Source: DASQZK01 sp963809925 (GTDB taxonomy: Bacteria > Bacteroidota > Bacteroidia > Bacteroidales > GCA-2748055). Taken from it: 64,000 bases of DNA. The notes under the pieces are model-generated. The model made no database searches and was not told the DNA's origin. It was given only the letters and a program-made list of their open reading frames with translations. Positions within the stretch are counted from its first letter, which is position 1, and every line of letters starts with the position of its first letter. The DNA lies in assembly GCA_963809925.1 (NCBI GenBank), contig CAWELH010000009.1, forward strand, positions 1-64,000, written 5' to 3'. Of the stretch, positions 16,483 through 24,293 are shown piece by piece. The position numbers and the translations under genes are program-made.

Positions 16483-18843
16483 TCACCCGATAATATTCAA
16501 TTTTGCGAATTTGAGCAGGAGCTGTTTCTGACCATGATCTTTAAAAAATACCGTGGCTTTTACATTTGGAGGGTTGCCTTCCTTATTGATGACCTTTCCG
16601 ATTCCAAAGCGAGGGTGTTCGACTTGCATACCGACCTGTATTTTTGAGGGATCAGCAGTTCCGCCAGGTTCCGTGACGGGAGCTTTATCGATTTTAACCA
16701 GCTTTTGTCCGGCTTTGAGGCGGGGAAGGCCGTCTCCGCTGTTTCGTTTTTGCGAAGGGTAGGAGGGGGTTGTGCCCGGAGAAATAACATTTGTGTCACC
16801 TGCTGAAAGTTTCATGGAGAGTGACAAGGGGAGATCCAGGAACTGTTCATCGATTTCTGAAATGAAACGGCTGGGGTTGCAATTTGTCAGAAGACCCCAT
16901 CTGTATCGTGTCCCTGCATAGCTGATCGTCACTTTTTCCTTGGCCCGGGTAACAGCCACATAGAATAACCGACGTTCTTCTTCCAGATCCTTGGGCATGG
17001 AAGTTGACATTTGAGATGGAAAAAGTTCTTCCTCCAGGCCTGCCAGAAAAACCTGTTTGAACTCAAGTCCTTTTGCCGAATGGATCGTCATAAGTGTAAC
17101 CTTGTTGCGGTCATCCTCTTTTTCTGTATCCGCGTCGGTGTAAAGGGCTACTGTCTGAAGATAATCTGTGAGAGTTTTGGAGTCCACATTTTCCTCATTC
17201 TCGTTGAAGTTTCTGATACTGTTTAAAAGCTGCTCGGTATTTTCAAGGCGGCTGATCCCCTCTGGCGTCCTGTCGTCATTTAGTTCACTCAGAATGCCGG
17301 TTGAAGTAGCCACCGTATAAGCCAGATCAAAAGCCTCCATTTCCACCGATTTCTTCCTGAAGTCATTCATCAGCCGGGCAAATCCGGTAAGTTTCTGGAA
17401 CGTACCTGAGTTAAAAGCTGTGCGGAGGAACTGGCCGTCTGTCAAAACTTCCCAAATAGGGACATCACGCTCAGAGGCTGTGGTTTCTAGCCTGGAAAGG
17501 GTTGTTTTACCGATCCCCCGCAACGGAAAATTAATAATTCTTTTGATCGATTCATCATCCGAAGGATTGACGATAACCCTGAAATAGGCCAGGACATCCT
17601 TTACCTCTTTACGCTGGAAAAAGGAAAGGCCGCCATATACCTTGTAGGGGATATTCATTTTCCTCATCGATTCCTCGAAGATCCTCGACTGTGCATTTGT
17701 GCGGTAAAGGATAGCAAAGTCACTGTAATGGATTTGTTCGTATAACGAGGCATCCCTGATCATACCGGCAACGATGAAACCTTCTTCATTGTCGGTCTGA
17801 GCCTCGATCACCTTAATCTTAGACCCTTCGTCGTTCTCAGAAAATACCTTCTTGGGGATTTGGCCCTGGTTTCTTGCAATGATACAGTTTGCTGCATTGA
17901 CAATATTTTGCGTCGACCTATAGTTCCTTTCCAGTTTGTAGGTCACTGCCTCAGGATAATCCGATTTAAACGTCAGTATATTCTCAATCCTGGCACCACG
18001 GAATGAGTAAATGCTCTGGGCATCATCACCTACAACACAGATATTACGGTGTTCCTGCGCAAGTTTTTTGACAATCAGATACTGCGAATAGTTGGTGTCC
18101 TGGTACTCATCGACAAGGATATAGCGAAAGGTGTTCATGTATTTGTTTAGGATGGCAGGGTTGTTCCTGAACAGGATATTTGTATTCAATAACAGGTCGT
18201 CGAAGTCCATGGCGCCGGCATTTTTACATCGGACAGCGTAACGTTTATAGATTTCTTTTAACATCGGCCTGCGTGTACTTCTGTCGGTGGCTTCTATGGA
18301 GGCATTTCCGGCATAGGCCTCTGCCGTGATCAGGTTGTTTTTGGCGTTGGAGATACGGCCGCCAACTTCATTGGCCTTATAAATTTTGTCGTCGAGCTTC
18401 AGCTCTTTGATGATCGTCTTGATGAGGTTTCTTGAATCCTGGGTGTCGTAAATGGTATACGTGGTTGGATAACCAATGGCAACTGACTCTGCTCTCAGTA
18501 TCCTCGCAAAAATAGAATGAAAGGTTCCCATCCACAGATGGCGGGCATTATTAAAACCAACCAGCGCAGCTATGCGCTCCTTCATCTCATTGGCGGCTTT
18601 GTTGGTAAAGGTAAGCGCGAGAATCTGTGAAGGTGGGACACCGTTACTGAGCATGTTGGCAATCCTGAAGGTAAGCACCCGCGTCTTCCCCGAACCGGCT
18701 CCGGCAATGACCAGTGAAGGTCCCTTGTAATTGACAACCGCTTCTCGTTGCGGCGGGTTCAGCTCTGCTAATATCTTATCCACGTAGTCCCTTGTTGAGG
18801 TGCCAAAAATAGGATTTTCAGATTTATTCCGGCCAGAATTCAT
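16483..18843 (-). CDS. UvrD/PcrA-family ATP-dependent DNA helicase
   Basis: A 786-residue SF1A 3'-5' helicase. Motif I is GAGSGKT (48-54), motif II DEYQDTN (about 246), motif III GDDAQSIYSFRGA, motif IV NYRS, motif V TIHSAKGLEF and motif VI VAVTRAKE. The final ~50 residues (VGMQVEHPRFGIGKVI...) form the Tudor-like domain by which PcrA/UvrD binds RNA polymerase. It acts in nucleotide excision repair and replication or transcription conflict. It is divergent from the T9SS cargo gene across a repeat-rich 364-bp spacer. Confidence 0.95.
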   Translation of the reverse strand: MNSGRNKSENPIFGTSTRDYVDKILAELNPPQREAVVNYKGPSLVIAGAGSGKTRVLTFRIANMLSNGVPPSQILALTFTNKAANEMKERIAALVGFNNARHLWMGTFHSIFARILRAESVAIGYPTTYTIYDTQDSRNLIKTIIKELKLDDKIYKANEVGGRISNAKNNLITAEAYAGNASIEATDRSTRRPMLKEIYKRYAVRCKNAGAMDFDDLLLNTNILFRNNPAILNKYMNTFRYILVDEYQDTNYSQYLIVKKLAQEHRNICVVGDDAQSIYSFRGARIENILTFKSDYPEAVTYKLERNYRSTQNIVNAANCIIARNQGQIPKKVFSENDEGSKIKVIEAQTDNEEGFIVAGMIRDASLYEQIHYSDFAILYRTNAQSRIFEESMRKMNIPYKVYGGLSFFQRKEVKDVLAYFRVIVNPSDDESIKRIINFPLRGIGKTTLSRLETTASERDVPIWEVLTDGQFLRTAFNSGTFQKLTGFARLMNDFRKKSVEMEAFDLAYTVATSTGILSELNDDRTPEGISRLENTEQLLNSIRNFNENEENVDSKTLTDYLQTVALYTDADTEKEDDRNKVTLMTIHSAKGLEFKQVFLAGLEEELFPSQMSTSMPKDLEEERRLFYVAVTRAKEKVTISYAGTRYRWGLLTNCNPSRFISEIDEQFLDLPLSLSMKLSAGDTNVISPGTTPSYPSQKRNSGDGLPRLKAGQKLVKIDKAPVTEPGGTADPSKIQVGMQVEHPRFGIGKVINKEGNPPNVKATVFFKDHGQKQLLLKFAKLNIIG

Positions 18844-18930
18844 GCAAAACTTATTAACGGTTCGTATTTGAATAAAGTTGAAGTCCGGTGCTAACTCACT
18901 TGAGATTCCATCACCCGCATCACTTTTTAT

Positions 18931-18985
18931 TTGTTGAGTTGTTGAGTTGTTGATTGTTGAGTTGTTGAGTTGTTGAGTTGTTGAA
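18931..18985. repeat. 8-bp tandem repeat (TTGTTGAG)n
   Basis: About six or seven copies of an 8-bp unit TTGTTGAG, with one internal 1-bp-shortened unit and a degenerate last copy. It lies in the divergent spacer 88 bp upstream of the helicase start and ~220 bp upstream of the T9SS cargo start. Because the unit length is not a multiple of three and lies outside genes, copy-number change would alter promoter spacing rather than reading frame. Confidence 0.85.
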
Positions 18986-19010
18986 TTGAAGAGTGACCTA
19001 AAGAACAGCT

Positions 19011-19070
19011 CATCACTCCATCACCCCATCACTCCATCACTCCATCACTCCATCACTCCATCACTCCTCC
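19011..19070. repeat. 8-bp tandem repeat (CATCACTC)n
   Basis: Seven near-perfect copies of CATCACTC, one with a CCCC variant, ending in CTCCCCC. It is a second, unrelated microsatellite with the same 8-bp period, 25 bp from the first. A degenerate CATCACCCGCATCAC trace near 18909 suggests that the tract was once longer. The remainder of 18844-19207 is AT-rich with no other feature. Confidence 0.85.
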
Positions 19071-19207
19071 CCCTTAATGTCAAAAATCTCCAAATCTCAG
19101 CGTCCATGATTTTTTTTTGTAACATTGCAGTGAATTTATTTTTTTCATTCCCTGCAAAATATTTTAGCCACCGATAAGTTATTTTTACATCAAACACAGA
19201 CTAACCC

Positions 19208-20545
19208 TTGCGTCGGATCACAAATAAAATAAATATCACAACAGCGATCTGCCTGTTCACGGTTAGAGCTGTGACTGCCCAGATCAGTTCGCCTCAGTCT
19301 GATTTTGCGAAGCATATTTCCTATAAAAGCTACACCGGTGAAGACAGTATGTTTGTATTTTATGAATTGCCGGATCAGTCGGTGAGCGGACGGCTTACCG
19401 CGACCGGTCCGGTTTCAGGAACTTTTACATTCGAATGGTCGGCCTACGATCCGCTTTCCGGTACTTTCGGACCTGCTTTTCAGACGGATAACAATGTGTT
19501 ACAATCGACCGCAACAGGTTTGGATGAAGGCGGCTACAGCGTGCGGACTTTCAACGGTGACGGGACTGATACATCATTCATTGCCTGGGTGTTTATCGAT
19601 GACCTCAGAGCAACTATCGAGAAAACGGCTTCCGGTAATGTCCCGACCTACAAATACACTTGCGACTTCCTGGTAATGAGTGGATCGGTTATAGCCGATA
19701 CATTTTACTATTACGATCCACTGACGAACGAAAGCATCAAGGCACTCAATAATTACAGCTTTTTGTGGACATCGGATAACCCCGACCTTATCATCCCGAA
19801 TGCCGACAGGGTTCTTGATCCAAATACTACATACCGACCTCCAACGAAGGATACCTGGTACTTTCTTACAGCATCCGACAGCTTTAACATGTCGGTCAGA
19901 GATTCGGTTTTTTATGAGTCTATACAGGTGAAAGCCGATTTCAGTTTTATGTTTTTTGATAAAGCGGATACCAAAGAATATGTAGAGCCACCCAGTCCCA
20001 CTGAAGATGACGCTCCGCTTAAAGTCAAGTTTACGAACAAGTCTGAAAACGGATTTTCGTACGAATGGATTTATTCCGATACCATTAAATCAGAATATTT
20101 TGCAAATGAATTCAGTGATAACTTTGATTATGAACCGGAAAACACATATTATATTCCCGCTGATTATTACCCGGCGCTTGTATCCAGGAGCGAGGAAGGC
20201 TGCATTGATACGTTCAAGGTAGAGGAGCCGATTACGGTTCTGCCATCTGACCTTGAAGTTCCCAATGTTTTCACGCCGAACGGAGATGATAATAACCAGT
20301 ACTTCAAGGTCAAATTCGCCTCCATCAGTCAGTTTACCATCCGCATATACAGTCGCACCGGGGCACTGGTTTACAAGGCGGATGTTAACGATATGTACTC
20401 ATGGGACGGATGGGACGGAAATGTCAAGGGATCCGACCACCCTGCCAGTCCGGGTGCATATTATTATGTTATAGAAGCCACTGGGTATGATAAAGTAAAA
20501 TACAGAAGGGGGATTTACCGGGGAGTTGTTTATCTATACCGTTGA
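19208..20545 (+). CDS. Secreted protein with T9SS type B (gliding) C-terminal sorting domain
   Basis: A 445-residue exported protein. Starting at the TTG at 19208 gives a signal peptide (RRITNKINITTAICLFTVRAVTAQ); the next ATG is 47 residues in and would lose it, so TTG is preferred. The middle holds beta-sandwich, PKD-like segments (APLKVKFTNKSENGFSYEW). The last ~90 residues form the gliding-motility-associated C-terminal domain (VPNVFTPNGDDNNQYF ... IYSRTGALVYK ... WDGWDG ... PGAYYYVIEA), which directs export by the type IX secretion system. It is probably a surface or extracellular structural protein; no enzyme motif is seen. Confidence 0.88.
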   Translation: MRRITNKINITTAICLFTVRAVTAQISSPQSDFAKHISYKSYTGEDSMFVFYELPDQSVSGRLTATGPVSGTFTFEWSAYDPLSGTFGPAFQTDNNVLQSTATGLDEGGYSVRTFNGDGTDTSFIAWVFIDDLRATIEKTASGNVPTYKYTCDFLVMSGSVIADTFYYYDPLTNESIKALNNYSFLWTSDNPDLIIPNADRVLDPNTTYRPPTKDTWYFLTASDSFNMSVRDSVFYESIQVKADFSFMFFDKADTKEYVEPPSPTEDDAPLKVKFTNKSENGFSYEWIYSDTIKSEYFANEFSDNFDYEPENTYYIPADYYPALVSRSEEGCIDTFKVEEPITVLPSDLEVPNVFTPNGDDNNQYFKVKFASISQFTIRIYSRTGALVYKADVNDMYSWDGWDGNVKGSDHPASPGAYYYVIEATGYDKVKYRRGIYRGVVYLYR

Positions 20546-20606
20546 TTTCCATTCCATGGATCCATCGGTTTGTGTAAAAATTGCACACGATTGTATAATT
20601 ATATAT

Positions 20607-20636
20607 AAAAACCGGCCATTTTGGTGGCCGGTTTTT
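20607..20636. terminator. Bidirectional terminator between convergent genes
   Basis: AAAACCGGCCA and TGGCCGGTTTT pair over about 11 bp around a TTTTGG loop, with A's before and T's after. It lies between the T9SS cargo gene (+) and the EF-G2 gene (-) and can serve both. Confidence 0.88.
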
Positions 20637-20726
20637 GTTAGTTGGAATTGATGCTTGTGGAGACGAGCCCGAAGGCACGTTTTTACGTCACATGAATGAA
20701 TGTAAAATATATTTTTCCGTACATTG

Positions 20727-22877
20727 TTATTCCTCTTCCTGTTCAGCTTCATAGGTTTTGAGCAGCTGATCCTGGATTTCACCCGGAACCGGAGCGTATT
20801 CACTGAAGGCCAACGAGTACATGGCACGACCGCTGGTGAGCGAGCTCAGTGCTGTGGAATACTTGTTCATTTCAGCCAGCGGGACCTTGGCGGTGATTTT
20901 CTCAAAGCCCTTTTCACTGCTCATACCCTGAACGATAGCACGCCTCCCCTGGAGGTCGCTCATCACATCACCCATCCTGTCGGACGGAACAAGCACCTCT
21001 ACGATGTAGATAGGTTCAAGGATCTTAGGCCCGGCATTCTTGAATGCTATTCTGAATGCATTTCGGCCTGCCAGCCGGAATGAAATTTCGTTGGAATCAA
21101 CGGGGTGCATTTTACCATCGTAAACAAATACCCTGATATCTCTGGCGTAGGAACCGGTAAGCGGACCTTCCTCCATTTTTTCCATTATACCTTTTAAGAT
21201 GGCGGGTAGGAACCTGGTATCAATGGAGCCCCCCACGATACAGTTCATATACCAGAGACTTCCGCCCCATGGCAGTTTGACTTCTTCCCTGCCTCTGATA
21301 TTCATTTTGAATTCTTTCCCGTTGATTTTGAACATATCGGGTTCAGGTTGTCCCTCGGTATAGGGCTCGATGATCATATGTACCTCCCCGAACTGTCCGG
21401 CACCACCTGACTGCTTTTTGTGACGATAATCGGACTGTGCAGCTTTGGTGATGGTTTCCCTGTATGGGATTTTCGGTGTGATAAATTCGGAATCGACCTT
21501 AAAGATATTATCGAGTTGCCATTTCACTATGTTCAGGTGATGTTCACCCTGGCCTGAAAGGATAATCTGTTTCAGTTCTTTTGAATGTTCGATGAGAACA
21601 GTAGGATCTTCTTCATGGATACGGTTAAGGGATTCACCAATTTTTTCTTCTTCCCCTTCGCTCAGTGGCCTGATAGCCGTTCTGAATTTCGGTGCGGGAA
21701 ATGCAATCGGTGCAAGGTCAACATCACCTGTGGACAGGGTATCATTGACCCTTGTTGCTTTGAGTTTTACCGTGGCTCCGATATCGCCGGCATACATTTT
21801 GGATACTTTATTTCTGTTTTTCCCGAATACTGTAAATAATTGTGACAGCCTTTCTTTATTCGAAGTACGGGCATTGGTGACGTCCATACCTTCGGCGATC
21901 TCACCGGAAATTACCTTAAAGAAGTTAATCTCTCCGATATGTGATTCCACGGAGGATTTAAATATGAAGAGGGTGGCCGGACCTTTTGGATCCACCTTTA
22001 CCTCATTCCCTTTTTTATCGGAAACACCTGCTACCTGATCCGGTGTTGGCAATACGTTGGAGATAAATTCCAGCAATCGTCCTACACCCATATTTTTTCT
22101 TGCGGAGGTGCAGAAAATGGGATACATACCTCCGTTGATAATACCTGTTGAGATCCCTTTTCTCATTTCTTGCTCTTCCAGGGTTTCCTTTTCGAAGAAG
22201 ATCTCCATCAGTCCCTCATCATTTTCAGCAGCCTTTTCTACCAGTTCTGCCCTTAGTTCTTCAGCCCTGTCGGCTTCGGAGGCAGGAATAGCAGTAATTT
22301 CCGGTTTTCCGCCATCAGCCGGGTATTTGTACAGCTTCATCTGAATCAGGTCAATGATTGAATCGAAGCCGGGACCTGCGTTTACTGGATACTGGAGGAT
22401 AGCTACTTTACCGCCATACCTTTCTTTCATCATCTCCAGGGTCTTCTCAAAATTGGTCTTGTCATGATCAAGGTGATTGACAACAAAGATCATAGGTTTG
22501 TTAAATCGTTCCACCCACCTGTTATGGATTTCCGTACCAACTTCCAGACCATTCTGAGCATTAATCACCATCACGGCCGAATCGGATACATGAAGGCTTG
22601 AAACAGAGCCCCCCACAAAATCATCTGCTCCAGGAGCGTCAAGAATATTAATCTTGGTATTATTATATTCGGTATACATGACGCTTGAGAATATGGAGCC
22701 TGCATTCTCCTGCTCAATGGTATTATAGTCAGAAACGGTGTTCTTGCCTGCGATATCACCGCGGCGGTCAATCACACCACCTTCAAACAGCATGGCTTCA
22801 GCCAGGGTAGTTTTACCTGAGCCTGCATTGCCGAGCAGAACAATGTTTTTAATCTGGTTTGTGGAATACGTTTTCAT
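20727..22877 (-). CDS. Elongation factor G paralogue (EF-G2 type)
   Basis: A 716-residue protein with all five EF-G domains, about 25% shorter on conserved GTPase signatures than the fusA product at 24294. The P-loop GNAGSGKTT (16-24) is intact. Switch II reads DAPGADDF (80-87) in place of DTPGHVDF, so the catalytic His is Ala84, and G4 is NHLD rather than NKLD. In Bacteroides thetaiotaomicron an EF-G2 paralogue without GTPase activity supports translation during starvation and gut colonisation (published). This protein is likely of that type (inference). It has its own start region and a terminator at 20607-20636. Confidence 0.92.
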   Translation of the reverse strand: MKTYSTNQIKNIVLLGNAGSGKTTLAEAMLFEGGVIDRRGDIAGKNTVSDYNTIEQENAGSIFSSVMYTEYNNTKINILDAPGADDFVGGSVSSLHVSDSAVMVINAQNGLEVGTEIHNRWVERFNKPMIFVVNHLDHDKTNFEKTLEMMKERYGGKVAILQYPVNAGPGFDSIIDLIQMKLYKYPADGGKPEITAIPASEADRAEELRAELVEKAAENDEGLMEIFFEKETLEEQEMRKGISTGIINGGMYPIFCTSARKNMGVGRLLEFISNVLPTPDQVAGVSDKKGNEVKVDPKGPATLFIFKSSVESHIGEINFFKVISGEIAEGMDVTNARTSNKERLSQLFTVFGKNRNKVSKMYAGDIGATVKLKATRVNDTLSTGDVDLAPIAFPAPKFRTAIRPLSEGEEEKIGESLNRIHEEDPTVLIEHSKELKQIILSGQGEHHLNIVKWQLDNIFKVDSEFITPKIPYRETITKAAQSDYRHKKQSGGAGQFGEVHMIIEPYTEGQPEPDMFKINGKEFKMNIRGREEVKLPWGGSLWYMNCIVGGSIDTRFLPAILKGIMEKMEEGPLTGSYARDIRVFVYDGKMHPVDSNEISFRLAGRNAFRIAFKNAGPKILEPIYIVEVLVPSDRMGDVMSDLQGRRAIVQGMSSEKGFEKITAKVPLAEMNKYSTALSSLTSGRAMYSLAFSEYAPVPGEIQDQLLKTYEAEQEEE

Positions 22878-23010
22878 ATGATCATGCTAGGTTAGATTAA
22901 TATTTACGTATTGGCTTTAACTACAAATAATAAACGGGAATTTATGCGAGAGTTCAAAAGTAATAAAATTTTAAAAAGAGTCAAGATGTTGTAGAAAAAT
23001 CGTTTTGACA

Positions 23011-23074
23011 GGCGTAATTTCTTCGTTGCAGCGACGCACCCCGGGGCGTGTCGCTGCAACTAAGGAATTGCGCC
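23011..23074. repeat. 64-bp palindromic element
   Basis: A near-perfect inverted repeat: GGCGTAATTTCTTC-GTTGCAGCGAC on the left mirrors GTCGCTGCAAC-TAAGGAATTGCGCC on the right, with GC-rich CACCCCGGGGCG at the centre. No T-tract follows, so it is not a typical terminator. It looks like a dispersed palindromic repeat lying in the promoter region of the ribosomal cluster. The rest of 22878-23300 holds no gene I can support. Confidence 0.75.
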
Positions 23075-23291
23075 CACTCAAACGATACATTATTATAATA
23101 TATAGCAGGAGAAAACCGGGCAATAAATTGCCGATGTCAGAATCCGTCAAATTATTTTCATTTTCTATCCACAGCGTCTATATAATATTTATATTCGCTG
23201 CCCGAAAATGCACGGTACCATATTGGATGAGGGTCTTATAGGCGCTACGTTTTTTAAGTCAGAATCAGCCAAATAAATTCTTAAAATATTA

Positions 23292-23320
23292 TTGTTTTTT
23301 TAAAAAAAAGAATACCTTTG
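23292..23320 (+). promoter_or_regulatory. Bacteroidetes-type promoter of the str operon
   Basis: A perfect -7 element TACCTTTG (consensus TAnnTTTG, 23313-23320) preceded by TTG at 23292-23294, spaced 18 bp. Transcription would begin near 23327, leaving a ~40-nt leader before rpsL. This is the only strong promoter visible ahead of the 18-kb ribosomal cluster. Confidence 0.8.
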
Positions 23321-23367
23321 CAACCCGTTTCGGAAAAAGTTTAATTAAACACTAGAATTTATACTGT

Positions 23368-23745
23368 ATGCCAACGATTCAACAGTTAGTAAGAAAAGGT
23401 CGGCAAAAAATAGTTGAAAAAAGCAAGGCACCTGCCCTGGACTCCTGTCCGCAGCGAAGAGGGGTATGCGTCCGTGTTTACACTACCACGCCCAAAAAAC
23501 CGAATTCAGCCATGCGTAAAGTGGCAAGGGTAAGGCTGACCAATGGTAAAGAAGTTAACGCTTATATCCCTGGTGAAGGACACAATCTTCAGGAGCACTC
23601 CATTGTCCTGATTCGTGGAGGCAGGGTTAAAGATCTTCCAGGTGTGCGTTATCACCTGATACGTGGTGCACTTGATGCATCCGGAGTAGAAGGCAGAACA
23701 CAGCGACGTTCCAAATATGGTGCGAAAAGACCTAAAAGTAAATAA
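23368..23745 (+). CDS. rpsL: Ribosomal protein S12
   Basis: 125 residues, full length. It contains the PTIQQLVRKGR start, the CPQRRGVCVRV loop and the TPKKPNSAMRKVA segment that carries the streptomycin-sensitive lysines at the decoding centre; both are wild-type by sequence (KKPNSA, PGVRYH). It is the first gene of the cluster, 48 bp beyond the promoter, and is followed 9 bp later by rpsG. Confidence 0.99.
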   Translation: MPTIQQLVRKGRQKIVEKSKAPALDSCPQRRGVCVRVYTTTPKKPNSAMRKVARVRLTNGKEVNAYIPGEGHNLQEHSIVLIRGGRVKDLPGVRYHLIRGALDASGVEGRTQRRSKYGAKRPKSK

Positions 23746-23754
23746 GATAAGGAA

Positions 23755-24231
23755 ATGAGAAAAGCGAAACCGAAGAAAAGAATTCTGCTTCCTGATCCGA
23801 AATTCAAAGATCCGGAAGTCACTAGGTTCGTGAATAACCTGATGCTCGACGGCAAGAAGAGCATTTCATACGGGGTTTTCTACGGGGCCATGGAAATTAT
23901 TGCCGAAAAAATGGGTAAAGAAGAAAAATCTCCAGTTGATATCTGGAAAATTGCCCAGGACAACATAACTCCTCAGGTGGAAGTAAAGAGTCGCCGGGTC
24001 GGGGGTGCAACATTCCAGGTACCTATGGAAATCAGGTCTGAAAGAAAAGTATCCATTGGGATGAAGAACCTGATCTACTTTGCACGGAAACGTTCAGGAC
24101 GTTCAATGTCTGAAAAACTTGCTGCAGAGATCATGGCCGCATACAACAATGAAGGTGGGGCCTACAAGAAAAAAGAAGATACACACCGGATGGCTGAGGC
24201 GAACAAAGCCTTTGCGCATTTCAGGTTTTAA
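23755..24231 (+). CDS. rpsG: Ribosomal protein S7
   Basis: 158 residues, full length (MRKAKPKKRILLPDPKFKDP... to ...MAEANKAFAHFRF). It is the primary 16S 3'-domain binder that nucleates the 30S head. It lies between rpsL and fusA, the invariant str-operon order. The 62-bp gap to fusA is AT-rich. Confidence 0.99.
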   Translation: MRKAKPKKRILLPDPKFKDPEVTRFVNNLMLDGKKSISYGVFYGAMEIIAEKMGKEEKSPVDIWKIAQDNITPQVEVKSRRVGGATFQVPMEIRSERKVSIGMKNLIYFARKRSGRSMSEKLAAEIMAAYNNEGGAYKKKEDTHRMAEANKAFAHFRF

Positions 24232-24293
24232 CGTCTTATATATATATTAAACCAGAAACCAGACCAGAATACAGGGAGAAAGAGGAAGTACTG

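Noticed and set aside
18931..19070. CRISPR-like array
   Set aside because: Units are 8 bp with no spacers; this is a microsatellite.
23011..23074. Rho-independent terminator
   Set aside because: The stem is strong, but there is no T-tract on either strand and it lies upstream, not downstream, of both neighbouring genes.
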